Positions 50,456-60,142 of a stretch of DNA of 64,000 nucleotides are shown one piece after another; position 1 is the stretch's first letter; each line of letters opens with the position of its first letter. Under the pieces are notes generated by a model, which did no database searches, was not told the origin of the DNA, and saw only the letters and a list, made by a program, of their open reading frames with translations. Source of the DNA: Rubrivivax sp. (GTDB lineage: Bacteria > Pseudomonadota > Gammaproteobacteria > Burkholderiales > Burkholderiaceae_C); assembly GCA_027485165.1 (NCBI GenBank), contig JAIXRN010000032.1, positions 1 to 64,000 of the forward strand, given 5' to 3'. The translations under genes and the position numbers were made by a program.

Positions 50456-51442
50456 ATGTCGCAAGCGCTACACCCCATGCTCAACATCGCCATCAAGGCG
50501 GCGCGGGCAGCAGGTTCGATCATCAACCGCGCTGCGCTCGACCTGGAAGTGTTGAAGGTGGGGCAGAAGGGCCCGAACGACTACGTGTCGGAAGTGGACC
50601 AGGCGGCCGAAACGGCCATCATCGACGTGCTGCTGGAAGCCTACCCGGGGCATGCCATCCTGGCCGAAGAATCGGGCCGCGCACGCGGCGCCAAGCACAG
50701 CGAATACGTCTGGATCATCGACCCGCTGGACGGCACCACCAACTTCCTGCACGGCTTCCCGGTCTATGCCGTGAGCATCGCGCTGGCCTACAAGGGCAAG
50801 GTCGAGCAGGCCGTGGTCTACGACCCCACGCGCAACGACATGTTCTACGCCAGCAAGGGCCGCGGCGCCTTCCTGAACGACCGCCGCCTGCGCGTGAGCA
50901 AGCGCACGCGCATCAGCGACAGCCTGATCGGCACCGGCTTCCCCTTCCGCAAGGGCGATAACTTCAAGCGCTACGTGAAGATGTTCGAAGAGGTGATGCA
51001 AAGCTGCGCCGGCCTGCGCCGCCCCGGCGCCGCGGCACTCGACCTGTGCTACGTCGCAGCCGGCTACTACGACGGCTTCTTCGAAACCGGCCTGCAGCCC
51101 TGGGACGCGGCCGCGGGGTCACTGATGATCACTGAAGCCGGGGGCCTGATCGGCAACTTCACCGGCGAATCAGACTTCCTGTACCAGCGCGAAGTGGTGG
51201 CCGGCAACCCGAAGGTCTATGGCCAGCTGGTGCAGATCCTGGCGCCGTACACACGCGTGATCAAGCCCAGCGACAAGGACGCAGCCCCTGCCGCACCCGA
51301 AGCCGATGCCGACACCGGCGCTGCTGACGCCACCCAGGCATTCGTCGCAGCCCTTGCACCGCCAGTGGCGGCCGATGCCCCCAAGCGCATCACCCGCATC
51401 CGCAAGAACCACAGCCCGGCGGGCGACGACGCGCCGGTGTGA
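50456..51442 (+). CDS. suhB: inositol-1-monophosphatase family protein SuhB
   Basis: This is an inositol monophosphatase of 328 residues. The metal-binding motifs are [21 protein letters not shown] and [15 protein letters not shown], all intact. SuhB also works in rRNA antitermination with NusA/NusG in E. coli. The last 60 or so residues are an Ala/Asp-rich extension ending in a basic stretch ([10 protein letters not shown]) that is absent from E. coli SuhB (267 residues). The start at 50456 is the first in-frame ATG giving the family N-terminus [20 protein letters not shown]. Its stop overlaps the thioesterase GTG start. Confidence 0.94.
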   Translation: MSQALHPMLNIAIKAARAAGSIINRAALDLEVLKVGQKGPNDYVSEVDQAAETAIIDVLLEAYPGHAILAEESGRARGAKHSEYVWIIDPLDGTTNFLHGFPVYAVSIALAYKGKVEQAVVYDPTRNDMFYASKGRGAFLNDRRLRVSKRTRISDSLIGTGFPFRKGDNFKRYVKMFEEVMQSCAGLRRPGAAALDLCYVAAGYYDGFFETGLQPWDAAAGSLMITEAGGLIGNFTGESDFLYQREVVAGNPKVYGQLVQILAPYTRVIKPSDKDAAPAAPEADADTGAADATQAFVAALAPPVAADAPKRITRIRKNHSPAGDDAPV

Positions 51443-51936
51443 GCATGGACCTGCCCGCCCACCAGCTGACGATGACGGTGCTGATGACACCGGACACCGC
51501 CAACTTCAGCGGCCATGTGCATGGCGGCACGGTGCTGAAGCTGCTGGACCAGGTGGCCTATGCCTGCGCCAGCCGCTACGCGCGGCGCTACGTCGTGACG
51601 CTGAGCGTGGACCAGGTGATGTTCCGCCAGCCCATTCACGTGGGCGAACTCGTCACCTTCCTGGCTTCCGTCAACCACACGGGCAGTTCGTCGATGGAAA
51701 TCGGCATCAAGGTGGTGGCCGAAGACATTCGCAGCCAGACCGTGCGTCATGTGAACAGCTGCTTCTTCACCATGGTGGCCGTGGACGACGAGCGCAAGCC
51801 CACACCCGTGCCGCCGCTGCAGCCCCGCACGCCTGACGAACTGCGCCGCCATGCCGCCGCGCTGGTGCGCAAGGAACTGCGCCGCGAACAGGAAAAGCGC
51901 GCGGCTGCACTGCTGAAGGGCGGCGGCGCAGGCTGA
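51439..51936 (+). CDS. YciA-type acyl-CoA thioesterase
   Basis: This 165-residue hot-dog-fold thioesterase contains the family core [25 protein letters not shown], with the Asp in LDQ as the likely catalytic residue, and [14 protein letters not shown]. The C-terminal 45 residues form a charged helical tail. The GTG start at 51439 overlaps the suhB stop by four bases; ATG 51445 is an alternative. It hydrolyses acyl-CoA; chain length preference cannot be read. Confidence 0.9.
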   Translation: MSMDLPAHQLTMTVLMTPDTANFSGHVHGGTVLKLLDQVAYACASRYARRYVVTLSVDQVMFRQPIHVGELVTFLASVNHTGSSSMEIGIKVVAEDIRSQTVRHVNSCFFTMVAVDDERKPTPVPPLQPRTPDELRRHAAALVRKELRREQEKRAAALLKGGGAG

Positions 51937-51993
51937 CCGGGCCCGGCCGGAGCGGGCAGCCAGGCGGGCCCTGCCAGGCGCAGCAAGCCGGCA

Positions 51994-53970
51994 CTAGGAC
52001 GCCAGCCGCAGGTGCCGGTAGACCGTGGTGCGGCTGATGCCCAGCGCACGTGCCGTGGCGCTGACATTGCCGCAGCGTTCGTATTCGCGCCGCACCAGGT
52101 CGGCAGCCCCCTGCTGCAGCACCGAAGCCGCCGCTGGCGCCAGCCGGGCCGGCAGCCAGCGCGCGACGGCATCGGCGTCCAGCCGCCGGCCTGCGGCGCC
52201 GCGGTCCTGACCGCCGATGTGGCCAGCGCTGTCGCCATCGCTGTGGCCGTCGTGGTGCAGCAGGGCGCGCGTCAGCACCGACCGCAACTCGCGAAAGTTG
52301 CCCGGCCAGGGGTGACGCGCCAGCAGGGCCACGGCCGCGTCGTCCACGCTGGCGCACACATCCACGTTGGCCAGCACGCGGCGCACGGCAGCCGCAAAGT
52401 CGCGCCGCTGGCGCAGCGGCGGCAGGTCCACGCGCACAGTGTTCAGCCGGTACAGCAGGTCGGCGCGAAAGCGGCCCGCGGCGACTTCGGCTTCCAGGTC
52501 GGCATGCGTGGCCGCCAGCAACAGCACATCCACCGCGCGGCTGCGCGTGCCGCCCACCGGCCGCACCTGCCGGTCGTCCAGGAAGCGCAGCAGGGCGGCT
52601 TGCAGATGAAGCGGCAGTTCGCGCACTTCGTCCAGCAGCAAGGTGCCGCCGTCAGCGCTGGCGATCAGCCCCGGGCTGCCTTCGCGCCGCGCGCCGCTGA
52701 AGGCGCCGCCGACGTAGCCGAAGAGCTCGGCCTCGATCAGCTCGCCCGGCAGCGCGCCGCAGTTCACCGCCACGAAGGCCCCGCGGCGACCGCTCTGCAC
52801 ATGCGCGTGGCGGGCCAGCATTTCCTTGCCGCTGCCAGTTTCGCCGCACAGCAGCAACGGTACGGCGCGACGCGCTGCAGCCGCCGCCAGCACGAAGGCT
52901 GCGGCCACGGCGGGGTCGTCGGCCACGATGGCCGGCAGGCCGGCATCGGCTGCAGGCCGGCCTGTGGGTGGCGGCTGCGACGACGTCGCGCGGGGCAGCA
53001 AGGCCGGCTGCGGCGGGCGGTTCATGCACATGGCCGCCAGGGTGCTGCCCATCGCATCACGCAGGCGCAGTTCGCCCGTGCGCTGCAGCCGCGCCAGCGC
53101 TGCGGGGCAGGGTTCGCCAAACAGTGCATCGAAGCGGGTGCCAGGCCGCATGTCCAGCCCCTGCAGCAGCTGGCGCGCACGGGCGTTGGCGGCCTGCAGG
53201 CAACCGGCTTCGTCGAAGGCCATCAGCCCGGCACCCAGGGTACCCAGGAATTCCGGCCGCGGGTGCACCGCCAGCACCCAGTGGCGGCGCATCTGGTGCA
53301 GCAGCAAGCCGTTTTCGATGTGGGTGGCACCCATCTGCACCAGGGCCTGGGTGTGGCGCTGGCGCGATTCGAAATAGCTGGATGCGTCCAGAACGCCCAC
53401 GATGCTGCCGTGCGCGTCGCGCACGGGCGCCGCCGTGCACGACACATCGCCCAGCGACAGGAAGTAGTGTTCCAGCCCCGTCACCGCCACCGGCGCGCCG
53501 CTGGCCAGTGCGGTGCCCAGGCCGTTGGTGCCCGCCAGGTCTTCGCGCCAGCAGCTGCCGGCCACGATGCCCGCGCCCTTGCCCGACATCGAAAACCGGT
53601 TGTCGGCCACCAGGTCCAGGATGACGCCGTCACGGTCGGCAAAGGCCAGCAGGAAGTTGGACCCGGCAATCTGCCGCGACAGGTTTTCCAGCTCGGCCTG
53701 CGCCAGCCGGCGCACCACTTCACTGCGCTGGCGCCGCCGCTGCAGGTCGCCGCCTTCCACCACTGGCACCGCCAGGGCGGCGCGCACGTCCAGCCCGGCC
53801 TGCATGCAGCGCACCCAGCTGTCCAGCACCGCAGGGCCGGGCGGGCCTTCGGGCGGCAGGGCACTGCCGCGCGCGGCCAGGGCCCGCGCGTGCAGATGGG
53901 CCTGCGGGTGCGTGTGGGGTTGCGCGTGCGCGTGCGGGTGGTCCGACGGGCTGTCAGCGGCCAGGCTCAT
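51994..53970 (-). CDS. sigma-54-dependent enhancer-binding protein, AcoR-like
   Basis: This 658-residue activator has a His-rich N-terminus (seven His within residues 11-27), a GAF domain (about 80-225), a PAS-like stretch (235-290), an AAA+ domain and a Fis-type helix-turn-helix (NVSATARALGISRTTVYRHL). Walker A GETGSGKE is at 376-383 and Walker B GGTLLLDEV at 441-449. The sigma-54 contact loop reads GAFSGA (422-427) instead of GAFTGA. The layout resembles AcoR, which responds to small alcohols or acetoin. It is divergent from the dehydrogenase-cytochrome pair, whose promoter is of the sigma-54 type, so those genes are its likely targets. Confidence 0.9.
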   Translation of the reverse strand: MSLAADSPSDHPHAHAQPHTHPQAHLHARALAARGSALPPEGPPGPAVLDSWVRCMQAGLDVRAALAVPVVEGGDLQRRRQRSEVVRRLAQAELENLSRQIAGSNFLLAFADRDGVILDLVADNRFSMSGKGAGIVAGSCWREDLAGTNGLGTALASGAPVAVTGLEHYFLSLGDVSCTAAPVRDAHGSIVGVLDASSYFESRQRHTQALVQMGATHIENGLLLHQMRRHWVLAVHPRPEFLGTLGAGLMAFDEAGCLQAANARARQLLQGLDMRPGTRFDALFGEPCPAALARLQRTGELRLRDAMGSTLAAMCMNRPPQPALLPRATSSQPPPTGRPAADAGLPAIVADDPAVAAAFVLAAAAARRAVPLLLCGETGSGKEMLARHAHVQSGRRGAFVAVNCGALPGELIEAELFGYVGGAFSGARREGSPGLIASADGGTLLLDEVRELPLHLQAALLRFLDDRQVRPVGGTRSRAVDVLLLAATHADLEAEVAAGRFRADLLYRLNTVRVDLPPLRQRRDFAAAVRRVLANVDVCASVDDAAVALLARHPWPGNFRELRSVLTRALLHHDGHSDGDSAGHIGGQDRGAAGRRLDADAVARWLPARLAPAAASVLQQGAADLVRREYERCGNVSATARALGISRTTVYRHLRLAS

Positions 53971-54122
53971 CCTCGTCTCCTTCGATCGACATCAGCGCAA
54001 TGGCCCGGGCTTCCGCTGCAGACCTTGCGACACCGATCGTTTTTCTTGTAGGGCCAGCCTCGAAGGCTAACGCCACAGTAGCAGGCACGCTGAAGCCCAT
54101 CAACTGACCACTTTCTGGACAA

Positions 54123-54154
54123 CTGTTCCAGCGCCCTGTATCGCGCTTGAACAG
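54123..54154. promoter_or_regulatory. inverted repeat, probable enhancer site of the sigma-54 activator
   Basis: CTGTTCCAGCGC (54123-54134) and GCGCTTGAACAG (54143-54154) are complementary at 11 of 12 positions around an 8-base spacer. The centre is about 97 bases upstream of the start predicted from the -24/-12 promoter, within the usual range for enhancer-binding protein sites. There is no T tract, so it is not a terminator. A shorter GTTCC-N6-GGAAC repeat (54199-54214) overlaps the -24 element and could be a second, weaker site. The remainder of the 325-base divergent region (53971-54295) showed no other clear signal. Confidence 0.65.
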
Positions 54155-54208
54155 GCCAGGCCGCGCACCCCCGGGGCCGCCGCGCCAGAACCGCGGGTGT
54201 TCCCCAAA

Positions 54209-54224
54209 TGGAACGCGCTTTGCG
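54209..54224 (+). promoter_or_regulatory. sigma-54 (-24/-12) promoter
   Basis: TGGAACGCGCTTTGCG matches the sigma-54 consensus TGGCACG-N4-TTGC at all but one of its fixed positions, with the invariant GG and GC at exactly the required 10-base separation. Transcription would start near 54235, about 61 bases before the dehydrogenase ATG. The divergent gene encodes a sigma-54 activator, which supports the reading. The nearby TGGCACG at 54236 has the wrong GG-to-GC spacing. Confidence 0.75.
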
Positions 54225-54295
54225 TTGTCGCACAGTGGCACGGTGGCGCTGCTGGCAGCGCCGCTGGCTGTTCCCAACCATTTCCAGGAGACCCC

Positions 54296-55597
54296 ATGAG
54301 CTTTGCAATGCCCCGCCATCGCCTGCGCCTGCCCGTGCTGGCCGCCGCCGCCCTGGCCGCCAGCCTGGCCCTGCCTGCAGCGGCCCAGCAGACGCTGGAA
54401 AAACTGAAGCAGATGAAGGTGGCCACCACCGACCTGAACATTCCCGTGGTGGCGCAGACCGGCCGCAACGCCGACGCCATCAAGAAGAACCTGGAGAAGG
54501 TCAAGCTGCCCCCGGGCTTCAAGATCGAGCTCTTCGCCATCGTGCCCGACGCCCGCCACATGGCTGTGGCACCCAGCACCAACATGCTGTTCGTGGGCAC
54601 GCGCAAGACCACGGTCTGGGCCGTGACCGACCGCAACAGCGACGGCGTGGCCGACGAGGTCAAGTCCTTCGCCCCCAGCCTGAAGTTCACCAACCCGAAC
54701 GGCGTGTGCTGGACCAAGGACGGCTTCCTGATCGTGGCCGAACACAACCGCGTGCTGAACTTCCCGGCTGCCGAGTTCTTCTACGAAGGCCCGGACGTCG
54801 CGGTGATCGAAGTGGTGCCTCAGGGCAAGCTGATCCCGCCCGAGGAAGAAAGCTACAACCACGGCGCCCGCACCTGCCGCGTGGACGACAGCGGCATGCT
54901 GCACGTCACCCTGGGCCAGCCGTACAACGTGCAGCCGAAGGAAAAAGTGGCGATGTACGAACAGATCGGCATCGGCGGCATGGTCAAGCTGAACGCCTTC
55001 GACGGCAGCAAGCGCGAAGTCGTGGCGCGTGGTGTGCGCAATTCGGTCGGCATGGACATCAACCCCAAGGACAAGAGCGTCTGGTTCACCGACAACCAGA
55101 CCGACGGCATGGGTGACGAGATCCCGCCGGGCGAGCTGAACAAGGTGTCGAAGATGGGCGAACACTTCGGCTATCCGTACATCCACGGCAACAACGTGCA
55201 GATCGCCGGCACCGCCGCCGCGCCCGACCTGAAGGGCATGGCACCGCCCGCGCAGTGGACCAAGCCGCAAGTGGAATTCCCGGCCCACCAGGCCCAACTG
55301 GGCATGAATTTCTACACCGGCAAGATGTTCCCGGCCAAGTACCAGGGCGGCATCTTCGTGGCGGCGCACGGGTCCTGGAACCGCACCAAGCCCAGCGGTG
55401 CGGAAATCCAGTTCGTGTCGATGAAGGCCGACGGCACCGCCGACAAGCTGGAGACCTTCGCCTCCGGCTTCCTGGACCCGGACACCGGCCTGTACCGCGG
55501 CCGGCCGGTCGACGTGGCCACGATGAAAGACGGTTCGCTGCTGATCAGCGACGACTTCGCCGGCGCCATCTACCGCGTGACCTACAGCGCGCCGTGA
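54296..55597 (+). CDS. sorbosone dehydrogenase-type, PQQ-dependent sugar dehydrogenase-like protein
   Basis: This 433-residue periplasmic protein has a cleavable signal peptide (about 1-30, ending LALPAAAQQ) and a soluble quinoprotein beta-propeller like L-sorbosone dehydrogenase and soluble glucose dehydrogenase. Typical stretches are RNSVGMDINPKDKSVWFTDN, PGELNKVSKMGEHFGYPYIH and VAAHGSWNRTKPSGAE, with LLISDDFAGAIYRV at the end. It probably oxidises an alcohol, aldehyde or sugar using PQQ and passes electrons to the cytochrome c whose start overlaps its stop. A CCAGGAG ribosome site precedes the ATG. The substrate is unknown. PQQ synthesis genes are not in the window. Confidence 0.85.
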   Translation: MSFAMPRHRLRLPVLAAAALAASLALPAAAQQTLEKLKQMKVATTDLNIPVVAQTGRNADAIKKNLEKVKLPPGFKIELFAIVPDARHMAVAPSTNMLFVGTRKTTVWAVTDRNSDGVADEVKSFAPSLKFTNPNGVCWTKDGFLIVAEHNRVLNFPAAEFFYEGPDVAVIEVVPQGKLIPPEEESYNHGARTCRVDDSGMLHVTLGQPYNVQPKEKVAMYEQIGIGGMVKLNAFDGSKREVVARGVRNSVGMDINPKDKSVWFTDNQTDGMGDEIPPGELNKVSKMGEHFGYPYIHGNNVQIAGTAAAPDLKGMAPPAQWTKPQVEFPAHQAQLGMNFYTGKMFPAKYQGGIFVAAHGSWNRTKPSGAEIQFVSMKADGTADKLETFASGFLDPDTGLYRGRPVDVATMKDGSLLISDDFAGAIYRVTYSAP

Positions 55598-55923
55598 TGC
55601 CCCCCGCCGCGACCACCATCGCCGCCCTGGCGGTGACCCTGGCCGTGGCGGCCCCGGCCGTGGCGCAAGACGCTGCGGCCGGCCGGGCCAAGGCCGCGAC
55701 CTGCGCCGTGTGCCATGGCCCGATGGGCATCAGCGTCACGCCCGACGCGCCCCACCTCGCGGGCCAGCCGGCGATCTACACCGCGGCGCAGTTGCGGGCC
55801 TACCGCAGCGGCACACGCAAGCACGAGGTGATGGCCGTGATGGCCAAGCCGCTGAGCGACGACGACATCGCCAACCTGGCGGCCTGGTTCGCGTCGATCA
55901 AGATCGACGCCCAGGCGCCCTGA
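55597..55923 (+). CDS. class I cytochrome c, periplasmic
   Basis: This 108-residue cytochrome c has a signal peptide (1-23, AAPAVAQ). The single haem motif is CAVCH (C36, C39, H40), and M79 or M82 in EVMAVMAKPLSDDD is the likely sixth ligand. The C-terminal helix DDDIANLAAWFASIK is the standard class I ending. The start overlaps the dehydrogenase stop by one base (TGATG), so it is very likely its electron acceptor, passing electrons to a terminal oxidase. It is convergent with zwf. Confidence 0.92.
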   Translation: MPPAATTIAALAVTLAVAAPAVAQDAAAGRAKAATCAVCHGPMGISVTPDAPHLAGQPAIYTAAQLRAYRSGTRKHEVMAVMAKPLSDDDIANLAAWFASIKIDAQAP

Positions 55924-55966
55924 GCCTGCGCGCCGGCGCGGCCTACCCGGCCGCGCCGCTGGCGCT

Positions 55967-57430
55967 TCAGCCGCCCTGCCCGTTCGGGCTGCGCCAGCTG
56001 CGTTCGAATGGCAGCCGCCAGGCGTGCGGCGCGATCAGTTGGTGCACCGACTTCGGGCCCCAAGACCCGGGCGCATACAGCCGCACCGGTGGCGGCGCTT
56101 CCAGCAAGGCGGTCGACACCTGCCACAGGCGTTCAATGCCTTCAGCGGTGTTGAACAGCGTGTGGTCGCCACGCATGGCGTCCAGGATCAGCCGTTCATA
56201 GGCTTCCAGCACTTCGCCGGCCAGCCCGGTGTCGTGCATCGCAAACTGCAGGCTCAGCTTGTCCAGCCGCATGCCCGGGCCCGGGCGCTTGCCGTAAAAG
56301 GACAGGCTCATCTTCGACGCGTCGGCCAGGTCGAAGGTCAGGTGGTCAGGCCCCTGCGCGCCGACGCCTGAACCGGGCGGAAACATGCTCTTGGGCGGTT
56401 CGCGGAAGGCGATGCTGATGATGCGCTGGCCTTCAGCCAGCTTCTTGCCGGTGCGCAGGAAGAAGGGCACGCCGGCCCAGCGCCAGTTGTCGATGAAGCA
56501 CTTCAGCGCGATGAAGGTTTCGGTCTCGGACTGCGGGTCTACGCCGGGTTCTTCGCGGTAGCCGCTGTACTGGCCGCGCACCACGTCGGCCGGCTGAATG
56601 GGCAGCATGCTGCGGAAGACCTTGTTCTTCTCTTCGCCGATGGGCGCGGGTTCCAGCGCCGTGGGCGGCTCCATCGCCATGAAGGCCAGGATCTGGAACA
56701 GGTGGGTCACCACCATGTCGCGGTAGGCGCCGGTCTGTTCGTAGAAGGCCGCGCGCTGCGCCAGGCCCAGGGTCTCGGGCACGTCGATCTGCACGTGGTC
56801 GATGAAGTTGCGGTTCCAGATCGGTTCGAACAAACCATTGGCAAAGCGAAAGGCCAGGATGTTCTGCGCCGGTTCCTTGCCCAGGAAATGGTCGATGCGG
56901 AAGATCTGGTCTTCGCTGAAGACCTCGTGCAGCCGGCTGTTCAGCTGCACCGCGCTGGCCAGGTCGGTGCCGAAGGGCTTCTCCATCACGATGCGCGAGC
57001 GTTCCACCAGCCCGGCTTCGGCCAGCATGCGCACGGCCGACAGCGCTGCGCTGGGCGGTACGCTCAGGTAGTGCAGGCGGCGGCTTTCGGCCTGCAGGCT
57101 GGCTTCTGCGGTGTCGACCGCCGCCTTCAGCGCCTGCGGGCCAGCGCCCAGGCTGATGTAGTCCAGCCGCTGCGCGAAACTGGACCAGTCTTCGTCGCTG
57201 GCGCGGCGGTTGGAAAAGTCGTCCAGCGCCTGGCGCGCGATCTGGCGGAAGCCGGCAGCGTCGATCGCGTCCAGCGACACGCCGATGACGCGGCAGTCGG
57301 GCATGAAGCCGGCGCTGGCCAGGTGAAACAGGCCCGGCAGCAGCTTGCGCCGGGCCAGGTCGCCGGTGGCGCCGAACAGCACCACCACTTGCGGGTCACG
57401 CGGGCCCACGCCCGGAAGTGCTCTGGCCAC
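55967..57430 (-). CDS. zwf: glucose-6-phosphate 1-dehydrogenase
   Basis: Zwf catalyses the first step of the oxidative pentose phosphate and Entner-Doudoroff routes. The nucleotide-binding [16 protein letters not shown] is at residues 20-35, and the catalytic [10 protein letters not shown] lies near residue 180. From GTG 57430, which follows a GGGGG ribosome site, it has 487 residues, the usual length. It is not clustered with pgl or edd here. The upstream gene is an aldehyde dehydrogenase on the same strand, with a 106-base gap. Confidence 0.95.
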   Translation of the reverse strand: MARALPGVGPRDPQVVVLFGATGDLARRKLLPGLFHLASAGFMPDCRVIGVSLDAIDAAGFRQIARQALDDFSNRRASDEDWSSFAQRLDYISLGAGPQALKAAVDTAEASLQAESRRLHYLSVPPSAALSAVRMLAEAGLVERSRIVMEKPFGTDLASAVQLNSRLHEVFSEDQIFRIDHFLGKEPAQNILAFRFANGLFEPIWNRNFIDHVQIDVPETLGLAQRAAFYEQTGAYRDMVVTHLFQILAFMAMEPPTALEPAPIGEEKNKVFRSMLPIQPADVVRGQYSGYREEPGVDPQSETETFIALKCFIDNWRWAGVPFFLRTGKKLAEGQRIISIAFREPPKSMFPPGSGVGAQGPDHLTFDLADASKMSLSFYGKRPGPGMRLDKLSLQFAMHDTGLAGEVLEAYERLILDAMRGDHTLFNTAEGIERLWQVSTALLEAPPPVRLYAPGSWGPKSVHQLIAPHAWRLPFERSWRSPNGQGG

Positions 57431-57536
57431 GGCAACCCCCTTTTCGTCTGCGCTGCGTTGCGCGCACGAAGGGTAGCAAGCTTCGGGCCCCAGGCCTGCG
57501 CTGCCCGCAGGCAGCACAGGGGCCCGGCGCTGCCGG

Positions 57537-58907
57537 TCAGGCCACGCGCACCAGCTTGCGGTTGATGAATTCCTGGATGCCTGCGGCCGACAGCTCGCGG
57601 CCATAGCCGGAATTCTTCACCCCGCCAAACGGCAGCTCAGGCGCTGAGGCCGCGGCAGAATTGATGAACACCATGCCGGTGTCCAGCGCCCGCGCCACGC
57701 GCTGGCCGCGTTCGATGTCCTGCGTGAACACCGTGCCGCCCAGGCCGAAGGGCGAGTCGTTGGCCAGGGCCACGGCCGCGGCTTCGTTGGGCACGCGGAA
57801 GAACATCGCCACCGGGCCGAAAAATTCTTGGCGGTAGGCCGGGTTGGCGGCGTCCACGTCGCCAAGCACGGTGGGCTGCATGAAGGCGCCGGCCAGCCCG
57901 GGCACACGCTGGCCACCCATCAGCAGCTTGGCCCCGTGGGCCACGGCCTGGTCCACTTGCTGCAGCAGCTTGTCCAGCGCGGCCTGGCTGCTCAGCGGGG
58001 CCAGGGTGGTGGCCGGGTCCATCGGGTCGCCGGGAACGAAGGCCGACAGCGCGGTCTGGAAGCGGTCGATGAAGGCATCGGCCACCGCATCGACCACGAT
58101 GAAGCGCTTGGACGCCGTGCAGGCCTGCCCGGCATTGCCCATGCGGCCGGCGACGGCATGCTTCAGCGCCAGCGCCAGGTCGGCGTCTTCCAGCACGATG
58201 AAGGCGTCGCTGCCGCCCAGTTCCAGCGTGGTCTTCTTCAGGTTCTTGCCCGCGCGGGCAGCCACCACCGCACCTGCGGCCTCGCTGCCGGTCAGGGCCA
58301 CACCGCGCACGCGCGGGTCGTCGATGAGAGTGGCCACCTGGTCGTTGCTGATGAACAGGTTGGTGTACGCGCCATCGGGCAGGCCGGCATCGGCCATCAG
58401 CTGCGCGAAGGCCAGCGCGCACTGCGGCACGCTGGAAGCGTGCTTGACCAGCACCACGTTGCCGGCCATCAGGTTGGGCGCAGCGAAGCGGGCGACCTGG
58501 TAGTAGGGGTAGTTCCAGGGCTGCACGCCCAGCAGCACGCCCAGGGGGCCGGAAACCACCTGCGCCTGGCCCTGTCGCGTCTCGATCGCCTCAGGGGCCA
58601 GGAAGCGTTCGGCGTGTTCGGCGTAGTAGTCCAGGATGGCGGCGCTCAGCAGCACTTCGCCGCGGCTTTGCGCCAGCAGCTTGCCCATTTCCAGGGTCGC
58701 CAGCGCGGCCAGGGTGTCGGCGCGCTCGCGCATCAGGGCTGCCGCGCGGGCCAGCACGCTGCGGCGCTGACTGAAGCTGCTGTCGCGCCAGTGCTGCTGG
58801 AAACAGGTCTGTGCAGCCTGCAGGCTGTCTTCCATCTGCGCGTCACCGAGTTCGTCGCAGCGCAGCAGGACTTGGCCGGTGGTGGGGTTGGTGGTGGCGT
58901 AGGGCAT
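57537..58907 (-). CDS. NAD(P)-dependent succinate-semialdehyde dehydrogenase-like aldehyde dehydrogenase
   Basis: This 456-residue aldehyde dehydrogenase resembles the Sad/YneI and GabD group by length and by the start [14 protein letters not shown]. The catalytic cysteine lies in [15 protein letters not shown] and the general-base glutamate in [12 protein letters not shown]. The coenzyme-binding region [20 protein letters not shown] is intact. It probably oxidises succinate semialdehyde or a similar aldehyde. The frame is open upstream; ATG 58907 was chosen for the family N-terminus. It is divergent from rbgA across 172 bases. Confidence 0.88.
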   Translation of the reverse strand: MPYATTNPTTGQVLLRCDELGDAQMEDSLQAAQTCFQQHWRDSSFSQRRSVLARAAALMRERADTLAALATLEMGKLLAQSRGEVLLSAAILDYYAEHAERFLAPEAIETRQGQAQVVSGPLGVLLGVQPWNYPYYQVARFAAPNLMAGNVVLVKHASSVPQCALAFAQLMADAGLPDGAYTNLFISNDQVATLIDDPRVRGVALTGSEAAGAVVAARAGKNLKKTTLELGGSDAFIVLEDADLALALKHAVAGRMGNAGQACTASKRFIVVDAVADAFIDRFQTALSAFVPGDPMDPATTLAPLSSQAALDKLLQQVDQAVAHGAKLLMGGQRVPGLAGAFMQPTVLGDVDAANPAYRQEFFGPVAMFFRVPNEAAAVALANDSPFGLGGTVFTQDIERGQRVARALDTGMVFINSAAASAPELPFGGVKNSGYGRELSAAGIQEFINRKLVRVA

Positions 58908-59079
58908 GGCGGGCTTTCGGTTCGGAGGGTTGGGGACCTGGCGTGCTGCAGCGTAGGCCGGGCGGTCTGACGGACCGGCAGGCGCGCGACGCAGGGCGGC
59001 GTAGGACACCGCGCCGTCTGAAGCGGCACACAGGCGGCCCACAATCCAGGCTTCACTCATCACCCGCCACGCCTGCCCC

Positions 59080-60111
59080 ATGCCCATCCAATGGTTTCCA
59101 GGTCATATGCACGCGACCCGGAAGGCCATCGCCGAGCGCCTGCCCGAGATCGACGTCGTCATCGAGTTGCTCGACGCCCGGCTGCCCGGCAGCAGCGCCA
59201 ACCCGCTGCTGGCCGAGCTGACGCAAGGCAAGCCCGCGCTGAAGGTGCTGAACAAGCAGGACCTGGCCGACCCCGAATGCACCGCCCTGTGGCTGGCGCA
59301 CTACCAGGCCCGGCCCGGCACGCAGGCGCTGGCGCTGGACGCTTCAGCCACCGCGCCCGCGCGCCAGCTGGTGGCGGCTTGCCGAGCGCTGGCGCCCTTG
59401 CGCGGCGGCATGGTCAAGCCGCTGCGGGTGCTGATCTGCGGCATTCCGAACGTGGGCAAGTCCACGCTCATCAACACCCTGATGGGCCAGCGCGCGGCCA
59501 AGACGGGCGACGAGCCCGGCATCACCAAGACCGAACAGCGCCTGGTGCTGGCCAACGACTGCTATCTGTTCGACACCCCGGGCATGCTGTGGCCCCGCAT
59601 CACGGTGCAGGAAAGCGGCTACTTCCTGGCCGCCGCGGGCAACATCGGCCGCAATGCCTATGACGAAGAGGAAGTGGCCCTGGCCCTGCTGGCGGCCGTG
59701 CGCGGCCCATACGGCACCCGGCTGCAGGAACGCTACAAGCTGGCCGACTGCGCCGCGCTGAGCGACGAAGCCTTGCTGGCCGAACTGGGCCGCAAGCGCG
59801 GCGGCTTGCTGCCGGGCGGGCGCGTGAACATGCAGAAGGCCGCCGAAGTGGCGCTGAACGACTTCCGCGCCGGCGCCTGGGGCCGCATCACGCTGGAAAC
59901 GCCCGAGCAGTTCCTGCAATGGTCAGCCGAAGGCCAGGCTGCTGACGCGCAACGCGCAGCCCGGCGCGAAGCCCTGTTGGCGCGGAAGAAGCCGCAGCGC
60001 GGCAGCCTGCAGCCCGATCAACCGCAGGCGACGCATGCCGGCACGGGTACCGGCACCGACACCGGCACGGCTGCGGGTTCAGGCCAGGAAACAGAAGCCG
60101 CCACCGACTGA
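59080..60111 (+). CDS. rbgA: ribosome biogenesis GTPase RbgA (YlqF)
   Basis: RbgA, 343 residues, is a circularly permuted GTPase that acts late in 50S assembly. The permuted order is visible: G4 NKQD at 58-61, then G1 GIPNVGKST at 121-129, then G3 DTPG at 165-168. The N-terminal WFPGHMHATRKAI is the family hallmark. The C-terminus extends past the usual ANTAR-like domain with a low-complexity Thr/Gly repeat (GTGTGTDTGTAAGSG). The start at 59080 is the obvious ATG. Confidence 0.95.
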   Translation: MPIQWFPGHMHATRKAIAERLPEIDVVIELLDARLPGSSANPLLAELTQGKPALKVLNKQDLADPECTALWLAHYQARPGTQALALDASATAPARQLVAACRALAPLRGGMVKPLRVLICGIPNVGKSTLINTLMGQRAAKTGDEPGITKTEQRLVLANDCYLFDTPGMLWPRITVQESGYFLAAAGNIGRNAYDEEEVALALLAAVRGPYGTRLQERYKLADCAALSDEALLAELGRKRGGLLPGGRVNMQKAAEVALNDFRAGAWGRITLETPEQFLQWSAEGQAADAQRAARREALLARKKPQRGSLQPDQPQATHAGTGTGTDTGTAAGSGQETEAATD

Positions 60112-60142
60112 GACCGGCAGGTCGGCGACCCGGCCGTTCACC

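Noticed and set aside
54236-54252. TGGCACGGTGGCGCTGC as the sigma-54 promoter of the dehydrogenase gene.
   Set aside because: It has a perfect -24 half, but the GC of the -12 element is misplaced by one base. The TGGAACG-N4-TTGC site at 54209 has the exact spacing.
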